10,395 bases of DNA from NCBI GenBank assembly GCA_900552185.1, contig URYT01000054.1:1-10395 (forward strand), in the 5' to 3' direction. This stretch comes from an uncultured Collinsella sp. (GTDB lineage: Bacteria; Actinomycetota; Coriobacteriia; Coriobacteriales; Coriobacteriaceae). A program made the translations under genes and the position numbers. Below the pieces are notes generated by a model. That model ran no database searches, was not told where the DNA came from, and saw only the letters and a list, made by a program, of their open reading frames with translations. How positions within the stretch are numbered: the stretch's first letter is position 1; every line of letters begins with the position of its first letter. This document shows positions 1-6,182 of this stretch, in pieces.

Positions 1-1
1 C

Positions 2-550
2 ATGCGAACCTCCAGTCCGGACCGCTTCACGGTCCAACTTTCTGTCCGCACCCCCCTTGGGAAGATTTCTGCTTACGATCTGTTCAATGTGCTCATACCG
101 GGCGCACTCGTAACATATTTCGCCAGTCAGACACCGTTGGGCAGTTTTATCGATTGTTCTAACTGGATGGCGTTATCTGTGATGAGTTATGTTCTCGGGC
201 TTATTGCTTCACGGATTGGCTCTCTCTGCATTGAGCCGTTGGTTCAAAACCTGAAGCCTACCAGAAAACGGGACTATTCTGCCTTTGCGTATGCTCAGAA
301 AAACGATCCTAAGGTCGAACAGCTCCTAATGATTTCAAACATGTATCGCAGCATGGCTGGGGCGGGTGTTTTGCTCGTCATTGTTCTGCTCGCATCGTTG
401 CTGCCGGAATCTTTTCGATTTGAAGCGGCTTTTGTGACCCTATTCGCTTTTACCGTTCTGTTTGTTATCGCTTGGGTCAAGCAGGAATGGTATGTAGAAA
501 AACGAATCAACTTCAATCTTGAGGAGTGTGATAACCATGAGCGAGATTAA
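2..550 (+). CDS. Small four-helix integral membrane protein, partner of the MBL-fold hydrolase downstream (possibly partial at 5' end)
   Basis: I do not recognise a named family. The 182-residue frame shows four hydrophobic segments at about residues 24-44, 54-77, 118-135 and 141-159. A charged loop (about 83-110, KPTRKRDYSAF) lies between helices 2 and 3, and the tail (about 160-182) is polar. The motif YDLFNVLIPG at the start of helix 1 resembles the opening of small membrane proteins found beside defence or signalling enzymes, but that is only a resemblance. The first ATG lies one base inside the window, so no ribosome binding site can be seen and the true start may be upstream. No other ATG, GTG or TTG in frame precedes the first helix. 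A 6-bp hairpin (19-35) sits inside the first codons. The end overlaps the next gene by 14 bases, implying translational coupling and a shared function. Codon use is more AT-rich than in the pel genes, suggesting acquisition. The membrane location is well supported; the role is unknown. Confidence 0.6.
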   Translation: MRTSSPDRFTVQLSVRTPLGKISAYDLFNVLIPGALVTYFASQTPLGSFIDCSNWMALSVMSYVLGLIASRIGSLCIEPLVQNLKPTRKRDYSAFAYAQKNDPKVEQLLMISNMYRSMAGAGVLLVIVLLASLLPESFRFEAAFVTLFAFTVLFVIAWVKQEWYVEKRINFNLEECDNHERD

Positions 551-1436
551 GTCTCTGTCCGTAGATAACGGCGACATGTTTTATATCAATCACAATACTG
601 ATAACTTCAGCATGATTGACTGTAATATTACCGATGAGCGTAAGTCGGAAATCCTTGATGAGGTCAAAAACCTTGCAGGGAAAAAGGGCGTCGTTCGTTT
701 TATCAGTACGCATCCGGACCAAGATCATATCCAGGGTATTGAGTATCTTGATGAGCTCGGGCTTATCAAGAATTTTTATTGCGTTGACAATAATGTCTCT
801 AAGTCCACGGAGACTGAGAGTTTCAAAAAGTATAAAGATCTGAAGGGGTCGTCGTGCGCTTACAAAATATACAAGGGGTGTAATCGTAAATGGATGAACG
901 TTTCTGATGGTGAGCGCGGCTCTGCTGGGATTAGCGTCCTCTGGCCCGATGTGAATAATGAGACCTTCCAGGATGCTTTGCGGGATGCCGAAAGCTCTGA
1001 TAAACCCAATAATATTAGTCCTGCGATTGTCTACTCTCTTGAGGAAGGGGTCCGTGCGCTTTGGCTTGGTGACATGGAGAATGACTACATGGTGGCGATT
1101 GAAGACTACATCTCGCTTTCGCCTGTGGACATTCTATTTGCACCGCATCATGGACGAAAGTCTGGTCGCGTCCCTAAGACATGGCTGGATAAGTTGGATC
1201 CTCGGTTGATTGTTGTAGGAGAAGCCCCGTCAGACGAGCTTGATTATTACTCGAATTACAACACTCTGACACAGAACAGCGCTCGCGATATTTTGTTCTG
1301 TTGCGAGGCCGGTAAGACTCATGTTTACGTTGGATCTCCTTCTTACAGCGTCAATTTCTTGAGTGAAGACCCTAATGCTCCGCGAGTGAAGGGTGTGCTG
1401 CATTATTTGGGCTCTTTTGATTGCGGTGACCGTTAG
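537..1436 (+). CDS. ComEC-like metallo-beta-lactamase-fold hydrolase
   Basis: A 299-residue soluble protein with the metal-binding signatures of the MBL fold as found in ComEC/Rec2-type hydrolases. These are STHPDQDH at residues 57-64 (H59, D61, D63, H64), LGDME at 177-181 (bridging D179) and APHHG at 202-206 (H204, H205). No histidine occurs between residues 65 and 203, so the third classical MBL ligand is absent or replaced. Such enzymes usually hydrolyse phosphodiester or other ester bonds with two metal ions; the substrate cannot be read from the sequence. There is no signal peptide or membrane segment, so the protein is likely cytosolic and perhaps held at the membrane by the upstream protein. 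The ATG at 537 is preferred because GAGGAG lies 10 bases upstream (521-526); a TTG at 519 is the only nearby alternative. The gene starts inside the end of the membrane gene, forming a two-gene unit. The MBL fold is clear. A role in defence, nucleotide signalling or DNA processing is inference. Confidence 0.8.
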   Translation: MSEIKSLSVDNGDMFYINHNTDNFSMIDCNITDERKSEILDEVKNLAGKKGVVRFISTHPDQDHIQGIEYLDELGLIKNFYCVDNNVSKSTETESFKKYKDLKGSSCAYKIYKGCNRKWMNVSDGERGSAGISVLWPDVNNETFQDALRDAESSDKPNNISPAIVYSLEEGVRALWLGDMENDYMVAIEDYISLSPVDILFAPHHGRKSGRVPKTWLDKLDPRLIVVGEAPSDELDYYSNYNTLTQNSARDILFCCEAGKTHVYVGSPSYSVNFLSEDPNAPRVKGVLHYLGSFDCGDR

Positions 1437-1583
1437 CCTCTCGGTTGCCTGCTGCCGCTTCCTTCGTCTAGATTGTATTTATGGTCTGTCTGCACTTTTG
1501 CCGGACAGCCTAGACGTGCCCTTCCGTCTCATTGAGATGGTGTAGGATATCGACCTGTAATACAAAAGCTCTTCCGGAGCTTT
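1437..1583 (+). other. Non-coding stretch with two hairpins upstream of the terminator
   Basis: No credible gene is seen here. Two stem-loops can be drawn. The first, at 1483-1510, pairs GGTCTGTC with GGACAGCC (one bulged T, an 11-12-base loop). The second, at 1565-1583, pairs AAAGCTC exactly with GAGCTTT around a TTCCG loop. The second abuts the terminator hairpin that follows. This may be the 3' untranslated tail of the MBL gene or a small structured RNA; nothing in the sequence decides between these. Confidence 0.35.
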
Positions 1584-1622
1584 AAGGGTGACGCTTTCGA
1601 CAAGAGAGTGTTGCCCTTTTTT
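1584..1622 (+). terminator. Rho-independent terminator
   Basis: Bases 1584-1598 (AAGGGTGACGCTTTC) pair with 1604-1618 (GAGAGTGTTGCCCTT) to give a 15-bp stem that includes four G-T wobbles. The loop is GACAA. Six T residues follow at 1617-1622. It lies about 150 bases after the MBL gene and before the promoter of the RloA gene, so it separates the two transcription units. An attenuator for the downstream genes is possible but less likely, because a good promoter lies after it. Confidence 0.65.
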
Positions 1623-1729
1623 CATGCATGTAATGTTTGACGTGCTGGCTAAGCGCCATTCAGGCAATGGAATGCTTGAGTGTGGGTGGTTTGACACTTT
1701 ACGTCTGCTGTCGCGGCTGCAGCAAGTGC
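1623..1729 (+). other. Non-coding stretch upstream of the rloA promoter
   Basis: No gene is supported. A 61-codon frame across it (1588-1773) begins inside the terminator stem and has no family features. Small dyads are present, for example CCATT/AATGG near 1660 and TGCTG/CAGCA around 1708-1726. These could be operator-like, but they are short enough to occur by chance. Confidence 0.25.
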
Positions 1730-1757
1730 TTGATTTAGCATACTTAAAGTCTATAAT
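1730..1757 (+). promoter_or_regulatory. Sigma70-type promoter for rloA-rloB
   Basis: TTGATT (1730-1735) and a perfect TATAAT (1752-1757) are separated by 16 bases. Transcription would start near 1764, giving a leader of roughly 45 bases before the rloA start. The surroundings are AT-rich, unlike the coding sequence that follows. Placement directly between a terminator and the gene supports the call. Confidence 0.6.
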
Positions 1758-1810
1758 CAAAGAAAAACTCTGATATCCTTTTTAAAACAATGAAAGGAAT
1801 GTTGAGGACA

Positions 1811-3028
1811 ATGCTTTGCCAGTTCACCTTCAGGAACTATAGATCCTATCGCGACGAGGCGGAGCTTTCCATGCAGGCGACTCCGATGAAGGAGTTTGAT
1901 CGTTCCCTCATCGAGTGTCCAGATGGACAGAGTTTCCTTCCGGTGGCTGCGGTGTACGGGCCCAACGCCGGCGGCAAGTCTAACCTGCTTGAGGCTCTCG
2001 ACTACGTTCGTTCGGCGGTGGCCAGACCGATCAGATTACTGTCCGCCAGCGCTGATGCACCAGAGGGTGATCGTCCATCGATACCCCGTTGTTCTGCGTT
2101 CGGGTTCGATGACGTGTCTGCTGCCGAGCCCACTGAGTTCGAGCTCTACTACCGCGCTGGTGACCACGAGTACCGCTATGCCTTGTCCGTACACGCCGAT
2201 GAGATCGTGTCCGAAGGGCTGTGGCGGCGTAAATTGGGAGCGTCGCGTACGGCGATGCTGTTCGAGCGCGAGGGTGCAGAGGTTTTGCTCGGTCCCACGC
2301 TGCGCAAGCTTGTGACGGCAGCGAAGTTCAACCCTAGTCTGCCGTACCTATCGTTCCTTTGCATCAACTTTGATGTGCCGGTGGTCAAGGAGGCTGCCAG
2401 TTGGTTTCTTGATGGGGTGTTCCTGAACTACAACAGCTCCTATCTGGAGCAGATGCTCGAACAGTTGCTCGACGAGGATGACTCACCCGAGGTCACGCGT
2501 TTTCTGCGCGCCGTTGATGTGCGTATCGATGGCTTCAGAGTGGAGAGGGCGCCGGAATGGCGCGGCCAGCGCGTCTTCGTGAGGCACGAGGTGAGCGGCA
2601 AGGCGTACGAGTTGCGTTTATCCGAGGAATCTGCCGGCACCCAGAAGCTCATGGGGTTGGCTGCGTATCTGATGACAGCGCTTGAGCGTGGAGGCACCGT
2701 TGTGGTAGACGAGCTCGACGCCAAACTGCACCCGAAGCTTCTTCGCTATGTGATTCTGCTGTTTAAGGATCCTGAGGTCAACAAGAGTGGCGCGCAGCTC
2801 ATCTTCTCGTCTCAGGACGTGTCAACCATGCGAAACGACGTGTTCCGCCGCGACGAGATATGGTTCGCTGCGCGCGGCGAGGGGGAGGCGAGCCAACTGT
2901 GGTCTCTCGCCGACATCCACGAGGCAAACGGTAATCTGGTAAGCAAGAACGCGGCTTTCGACAAGCAATACCTGTCCGGTCGCTACGGCGCCGATCCGTA
3001 TCTCACCCGCATCGAGGAGTGGGATTAG
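1811..3028 (+). CDS. rloA: RloA/AbiLi-like ABC-type AAA ATPase
   Basis: A 405-residue SMC/ABC-like ATPase of the AAA_15/AAA_21 type that accompanies RloB. Seen in order: the family opening MLCQFTFRNYRSYRDE; Walker A GPNAGGKS at 50-57; an ABC signature-like segment LSEESAGTQ at 270-278; Walker B TVVVDELD at 296-303 with D300 and catalytic E301; and an H-loop region IFSSQD at 331-336. In relatives as I recall them, this last segment ends TTHD; here the histidine position is Q335. The C-terminal SGRYGADPYL matches the family ending. RloA/RloB and AbiLi/AbiLii pairs are associated with phage abortive infection, the ATPase probably sensing and activating the partner nuclease. I prefer the ATG at 1811 because the family begins at MLCQF. 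An in-frame ATG at 1790 would add seven residues, and the AAAGGA/GAGG bases at 1793-1807 do not settle the choice. rloB follows one base after the stop. Confidence 0.82.
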   Translation: MLCQFTFRNYRSYRDEAELSMQATPMKEFDRSLIECPDGQSFLPVAAVYGPNAGGKSNLLEALDYVRSAVARPIRLLSASADAPEGDRPSIPRCSAFGFDDVSAAEPTEFELYYRAGDHEYRYALSVHADEIVSEGLWRRKLGASRTAMLFEREGAEVLLGPTLRKLVTAAKFNPSLPYLSFLCINFDVPVVKEAASWFLDGVFLNYNSSYLEQMLEQLLDEDDSPEVTRFLRAVDVRIDGFRVERAPEWRGQRVFVRHEVSGKAYELRLSEESAGTQKLMGLAAYLMTALERGGTVVVDELDAKLHPKLLRYVILLFKDPEVNKSGAQLIFSSQDVSTMRNDVFRRDEIWFAARGEGEASQLWSLADIHEANGNLVSKNAAFDKQYLSGRYGADPYLTRIEEWD

Positions 3029-3029
3029 C

Positions 3030-3524
3030 ATGGTGGCGAAGAAGTCGAAGGGCTGGCGCAGTGGCAAGCGCGAGGGCCGCTCGCGCATGGTTCAGATGAC
3101 ACGTCATCTCGTAGTGAGCGAGGGCAAGGAGACCGAGCCTCGCTACTTTGAGGGTGTGCGTGCGGCGTTGGGCGCGGCGAATGAGCGCAAGGTTGCCATT
3201 GTCGTTAAGGGAACCGGCAAACACACGCTTGACCTGTTTGACTTCGCCGTCGAACACTGCCGCTATGCGCCCGAGACGTTCGATCACGTGTGGCTCGTGT
3301 ATGACAAGGATGACTTCCCTGCGTCCGACTTTGATGCGATGGAGCGCAAGTGCAACGAGCTCTCTGATGGTTCGAGGACTTTCCACGCGTTGTGGTCCAA
3401 CCCCTGCTTCGAGCTGTGGCCTCTTCTGCACTTTCGCTACACGACCGCGCATATGTCCGCGTCCGACTGCCAGCATGCCCTCGCGCAGGAGATGTTGAAG
3501 AACTTGGGTATCGAGTACCGCTAG
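3030..3524 (+). CDS. rloB: RloB/AbiLii-like protein, truncated by an in-frame stop
   Basis: The 164 residues before the stop match the N-terminal three quarters of the RloB family. Seen: a basic N-terminus (1-25), a beta strand leading to SEGKETEPRYF at 30-40 (acidic E31), YDKDD at 91-95, and the family hallmark SNPCFELW at 123-130 followed by LLHF. The E plus DxD arrangement is what a Toprim-like metal-dependent nuclease would show, so RloB is plausibly the effector of the RloA/RloB pair. The start at 3030 has GAGGAG 10 bases upstream (3014-3019) and sits one base after the rloA stop, implying coupling. The frame ends at TAG 3522-3524, yet the same frame continues with 57 family-like codons to a natural TAG at 3696-3698. 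An intact gene would encode 222 residues, a normal RloB size. The truncated product may be inactive, or active only after amber suppression. Confidence 0.8.
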   Translation: MVAKKSKGWRSGKREGRSRMVQMTRHLVVSEGKETEPRYFEGVRAALGAANERKVAIVVKGTGKHTLDLFDFAVEHCRYAPETFDHVWLVYDKDDFPASDFDAMERKCNELSDGSRTFHALWSNPCFELWPLLHFRYTTAHMSASDCQHALAQEMLKNLGIEYR

Positions 3525-3698
3525 AACTTGGACGGGATGTTTGGGGCAGTGGATGATAGGCGTGGCGAAGCATTGCAGCGTGCTGGGCGCCTCGTCGCGT
3601 ACCATAGGGAACTGGGTAACATTAAGCCATCTGCGCAAAACCCTGCAACTAAGGTGGGCGAAATTTTCGATGTAATCGGGCCGTATCTGGTTGGCTAG
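3525..3698 (+). pseudogene. rloB: C-terminal remnant of rloB beyond the amber codon
   Basis: In the same frame as rloB, 57 sense codons follow the TAG. They begin NLDGMFGAVDDRRGE and include AGRLVAYHREL and NPATKVGEIFDVI, ending at TAG 3696-3698. The pattern Y-R-[stop]-N-L-D-G-M, then A-x-x-L, then NPAT-x-V fits the usual RloB C-terminus, where a lysine or similar residue would occupy the stop position. A single base change (for example AAG to TAG) explains it. No frame disruption or other stop follows, so the lesion looks recent or is a sequence error. No ribosome binding site was found that would start this piece independently. Confidence 0.7.
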
Positions 3699-3773
3699 GC
3701 GAGTCGCTGGATTGGCTTTCCGGTTAGTGCGATTGGCGGATTGTACTGCGCTATTGCGAGTCCGGTGCGTAGG

Positions 3774-3894
3774 AGAAGTGCGGGGAAAATCGAAACTCGC
3801 CGAGCGCACACCGATTTTTGCCAACAAAACTGCAGGTCGCGGATGCTCAAAACAGGGGCCTGTTTGACAGATCTCGGTTTTTCACCGCACTTCT
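3774..3894. repeat. 121-base inverted-repeat element with internal hairpins
   Basis: The ends are inverted copies. The left arm, 3774-3793, begins AGAAGTGCGG; the right arm, 3874-3894, ends CCGCACTTCT. Pairing continues inward (GGGGAAAATCGA against TCGGTTTTTCACC) with one mismatch, one extra base and one further imperfect pair, for about 20 bp in all. Inside lie two smaller hairpins: AAAATCG/CGATTTT (3786-3818) and AAACAG/CTGTTT with a GGGC loop (3850-3865). The outer and inner pairings compete. No clear target-site duplication flanks it (only GG on both sides). It looks like a palindromic intergenic repeat or small non-autonomous element; copy number elsewhere cannot be judged here. Confidence 0.5.
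3786..3819 (+). terminator. Possible terminator after rloB
   Basis: AAAATCG (3786-3792) pairs exactly with CGATTTT (3812-3818) around a 19-base loop that itself has a CTCGCCGAG dyad. The 3' arm ends in five T residues. It is about 90 bases after the natural rloB stop. The stem is AT-rich and short, so termination would be weak, and the same bases also belong to the larger inverted repeat. Confidence 0.3.
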
Positions 3895-3947
3895 GGATTG
3901 GGTGCTCATTTAGCACTCTCGATGTCCCCACATCACCTAAAAAAGTT

Positions 3948-4014
3948 CTTAAAACAGCCTTAAAGGCGCCTTGGCTCGCGTTGACAGCGTACAATACGCA
4001 TGTTTGACTATGAC
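3948..4014 (+). promoter_or_regulatory. Probable promoter/operator region of the pel operon
   Basis: A perfect -35 hexamer TTGACA lies at 3981-3986. At the usual 16-18-base spacing only weak -10 candidates occur (around 4003-4010; TATGAC at 4009-4014 is too far), so the exact promoter is uncertain. Just upstream are two CTTAAA direct repeats at 3948-3953 and 3959-3964, 11 bases apart. A near copy, CCTAAA, lies at 3936-3941. A 10-base palindrome, AAGGCGCCTT, sits at 3963-3972. One-turn spacing of direct repeats next to a -35 box is typical of response-regulator binding sites. Confidence 0.4.
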
Positions 4015-4043
4015 AAATGTGGAATTAAGGGGAGGGGTGCGCC

Positions 4044-6182
4044 ATGGAGGTGCTGGTTGTTGGCAACACCGCATATGTTGACGATGACTTTTGTGCCAAG
4101 GCGTTCCCCGGGGACCATGTGCAGGTCGTAGCCGCGCAGGACGCGTACCGCGACGAGTCGTCGCCCCATTCCTCGTGGAAAGAGCTTCTGCAACACCTGG
4201 ATCAGGCCTACGAGTTCGACCGCATGGTCTACCTTTCCAATTACCTTACCCCGCATACCGATATCGTGGGCGATATCGAGCTGTTGCGCTCGGTCTTTCG
4301 TGCGTGCATGGGTCGCCGGGTCCAGCTGCTGTATGTAGCGGGGCCCGCGAGCGCCGAGGGCGCCGCCGATGCCGCAGAGCAAACGGGAAAGGGCATTATC
4401 GCCCGAGTGGCTAACGACCTGTGCCGCCATTACGCTGCGCGCGAAGACGTTCAGGTAAAGATTCTGCGCGCGCCTTTCCTGTACACTGCCTCTGCCGCAC
4501 TGGAAGATCCGTTTTTGGCGCCGTTGTTCGACGCATGCTCAACCGGATCGGTCGCTCTGCAGGGCGCGGAGGATGCGGCGTTTCCTCTGCTGTGTGCCGA
4601 GGAGCTCGCGGTGCTGGTGCGCCGCATCTTTGATAGCTGGGACGCCTCCTTTGAGACGCTCGATGTTGCCGATACTTTCCATCACACGTCGGGTGAAGTG
4701 GGCGAGGCCCTCAAGGTGCTGTTCCCAGAACTCTCGGTTGCCTATGGCGATTCTGCCGGCTACGCCCTGCCCGCCAGCGACGTCGTTCGCGTGCGCTATG
4801 GCTGGTTTCAGCGCTACGACCTGCTGCGCGATCTCTCGACCATTCAGGCTCGCTGGGATGCTGGCCGCGCAAAGAAGGTCAACCCATTGCGCGCCGCCAT
4901 CGATCGCATCCAGATGCGTACGCTGCTTATCAAATGCCTGGAGACGGGCGTCGCCTGGGTCCTGTTCGAGGTGCTGGAGCATCTGTTCTCGCAATCGGCC
5001 CAGCTCAACGTGCTCGATTATCGCCTGCTCTACGTCGTGCTCATCGGCACGCTGTATGGCCTGGACTTTGGCCTAGTTGCGGCGCTGTTGGCATCGGTGG
5101 GCTTGGCCGTGAGCTTCTTTACCCAGTATGGCTATACCTTCCAGGGCCTGTTCTACGAGCCGTCCAACTGGCTGCCGTTTATCGCGTACTTTGTGGTGGG
5201 CGCTGTGTGCGGCTACGTACAGCTGCGCAACAGCGAGGCCATTAAGGTAGAGCGCGACCAAAACGAGCTCGTGCGCAATCGTAATACGTTCCTCACGCAG
5301 CTCTACCACGATGCCATCGAGGACAAACGCACATACAAGCGGCAGATTGTTGGGCGCCACGATAGCTTTGGAAAGATCTTTGCCGTGACGCAAGAGCTCG
5401 ACGTGCTCAATCCGCGCGACATCTACCGCAAGTGCTGCGAGCTCATGAGTGAGATTCTCGAAAACGATTCGGTGACGATTTACCATGTTTCGGGCGGGGC
5501 GTTTGCACGTCTGGTGGCTGCGAGTCCCGTGGTTGCCGAAGATGCCCCGCGCTCGCTTGCGCTTGAGCAGCTTGCGCCTCTTTTGGGCGGCGGCGGTCGT
5601 TCGAACCTGTGGGTGAACCGCGAGCTGACGTCGGGGCTTCCCATGTTTGGATATACGATCGAGCGCGACGGGGAGCCCGCCGTGTTGATCTTTGTGCGAC
5701 GCGCGATCGAGAACCAAATGACGCTCTATTACCAAAACCTGTTCCGTATCTTGTGTGGACTGGTCGAAAGCGCGTTGGGCCGTGCCTTCGATTATGAGGC
5801 CGTGGCGCAGGATAAGCGCTGCGTTGCCGGTACGTGCGTACTCAAGCAGGCGGCCTTTGGCCAAGAGCTCGCGGCCGAGCAGGCGCTGACAGACAACAAG
5901 ATGGGAAGCTTTTTGCTCCTTCGCGTGGTGCCGGGTATGGAGCCTATCGGCGAGCTGGTGGGCGCGATTGGTTCGGCGATCCGCGAGAGCGATGCGGCGG
6001 GCCTGGTCGACGGTGACGTGCTCTACCTGCTCATGCGCCAGGCAAAAGCGTGCGATCTGCCCATTATTCGCGAGCGCCTGAGCGCCAAGCAGATTGCGGT
6101 GGAGCCCGTTGACGGCGAAGGCATCGTGGCGCTGCTTCAGCACATTGCCGACGCCGGTGACGGCGAGGGGGATGTCGCTTGA
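4044..6182 (+). CDS. pelD: PelD-like cyclic-di-GMP receptor with N-terminal SDR-like domain
   Basis: A 712-residue membrane protein. Residues about 1-275 resemble an SDR/epimerase fold, but the Gly-rich nucleotide motif is degraded (VVGNTAYVDDD) and no YxxxK is evident, so it is probably non-catalytic. Three to four membrane helices lie at about 291-393, then a charged, coiled-coil-prone linker (395-433), a GAF domain (about 450-590) and a degenerate GGDEF domain (about 600-705). In the last, the active motif is reduced to DGDVL (656-660), while the cyclic-di-GMP inhibitory-site motif RESD (647-650) is kept five residues before it. R676 or R678 could be the second arginine of the site. This is the PelD plan: it senses cyclic-di-GMP and switches on Pel synthesis. 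A long PelD with an SDR-like front is known from Gram-positive pel clusters. GGGGAGGGG at 4029-4037, six bases before the ATG, fixes the start. First gene of the operon. Confidence 0.85.
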   Translation: MEVLVVGNTAYVDDDFCAKAFPGDHVQVVAAQDAYRDESSPHSSWKELLQHLDQAYEFDRMVYLSNYLTPHTDIVGDIELLRSVFRACMGRRVQLLYVAGPASAEGAADAAEQTGKGIIARVANDLCRHYAAREDVQVKILRAPFLYTASAALEDPFLAPLFDACSTGSVALQGAEDAAFPLLCAEELAVLVRRIFDSWDASFETLDVADTFHHTSGEVGEALKVLFPELSVAYGDSAGYALPASDVVRVRYGWFQRYDLLRDLSTIQARWDAGRAKKVNPLRAAIDRIQMRTLLIKCLETGVAWVLFEVLEHLFSQSAQLNVLDYRLLYVVLIGTLYGLDFGLVAALLASVGLAVSFFTQYGYTFQGLFYEPSNWLPFIAYFVVGAVCGYVQLRNSEAIKVERDQNELVRNRNTFLTQLYHDAIEDKRTYKRQIVGRHDSFGKIFAVTQELDVLNPRDIYRKCCELMSEILENDSVTIYHVSGGAFARLVAASPVVAEDAPRSLALEQLAPLLGGGGRSNLWVNRELTSGLPMFGYTIERDGEPAVLIFVRRAIENQMTLYYQNLFRILCGLVESALGRAFDYEAVAQDKRCVAGTCVLKQAAFGQELAAEQALTDNKMGSFLLLRVVPGMEPIGELVGAIGSAIRESDAAGLVDGDVLYLLMRQAKACDLPIIRERLSAKQIAVEPVDGEGIVALLQHIADAGDGEGDVA

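Noticed and set aside
19..35. GGACCG/CGGTCC hairpin as a terminator of an upstream gene
   Set aside because: It has only 6 bp, no T run follows, and it lies inside the open frame of the membrane protein.
1790..1810. ATG at 1790 as the rloA start
   Set aside because: The family begins at MLCQF, encoded from 1811. The extra seven residues (MKGMLRT) look like untranslated leader, although this start cannot be excluded.
3003..3827. 274-codon minus-strand frame opposite rloB
   Set aside because: It is antisense to conserved RloB motifs, and its length is explained by third-position GC of the real gene.
3990..3995. TACAAT as a -10 box for pelD
   Set aside because: No -35 hexamer occurs at 16-18 bases upstream; TTGACA is only 3 bases away and TTGGCT 13 bases away.
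3741..4007. 88-codon + strand frame and a 99-codon minus frame (3695-3994) across the intergenic region
   Set aside because: They run through the inverted-repeat element and the pel promoter region, have no ribosome binding site I can see and no domain pattern. The reading frames look like a by-product of the repeat.
5073..6143. 356-codon minus-strand frame opposite pelD
   Set aside because: It lies antisense to the well-supported GAF and GGDEF domains, is rich in H, R, A and Q as GC-rich shadow frames are, and has no recognisable domain.
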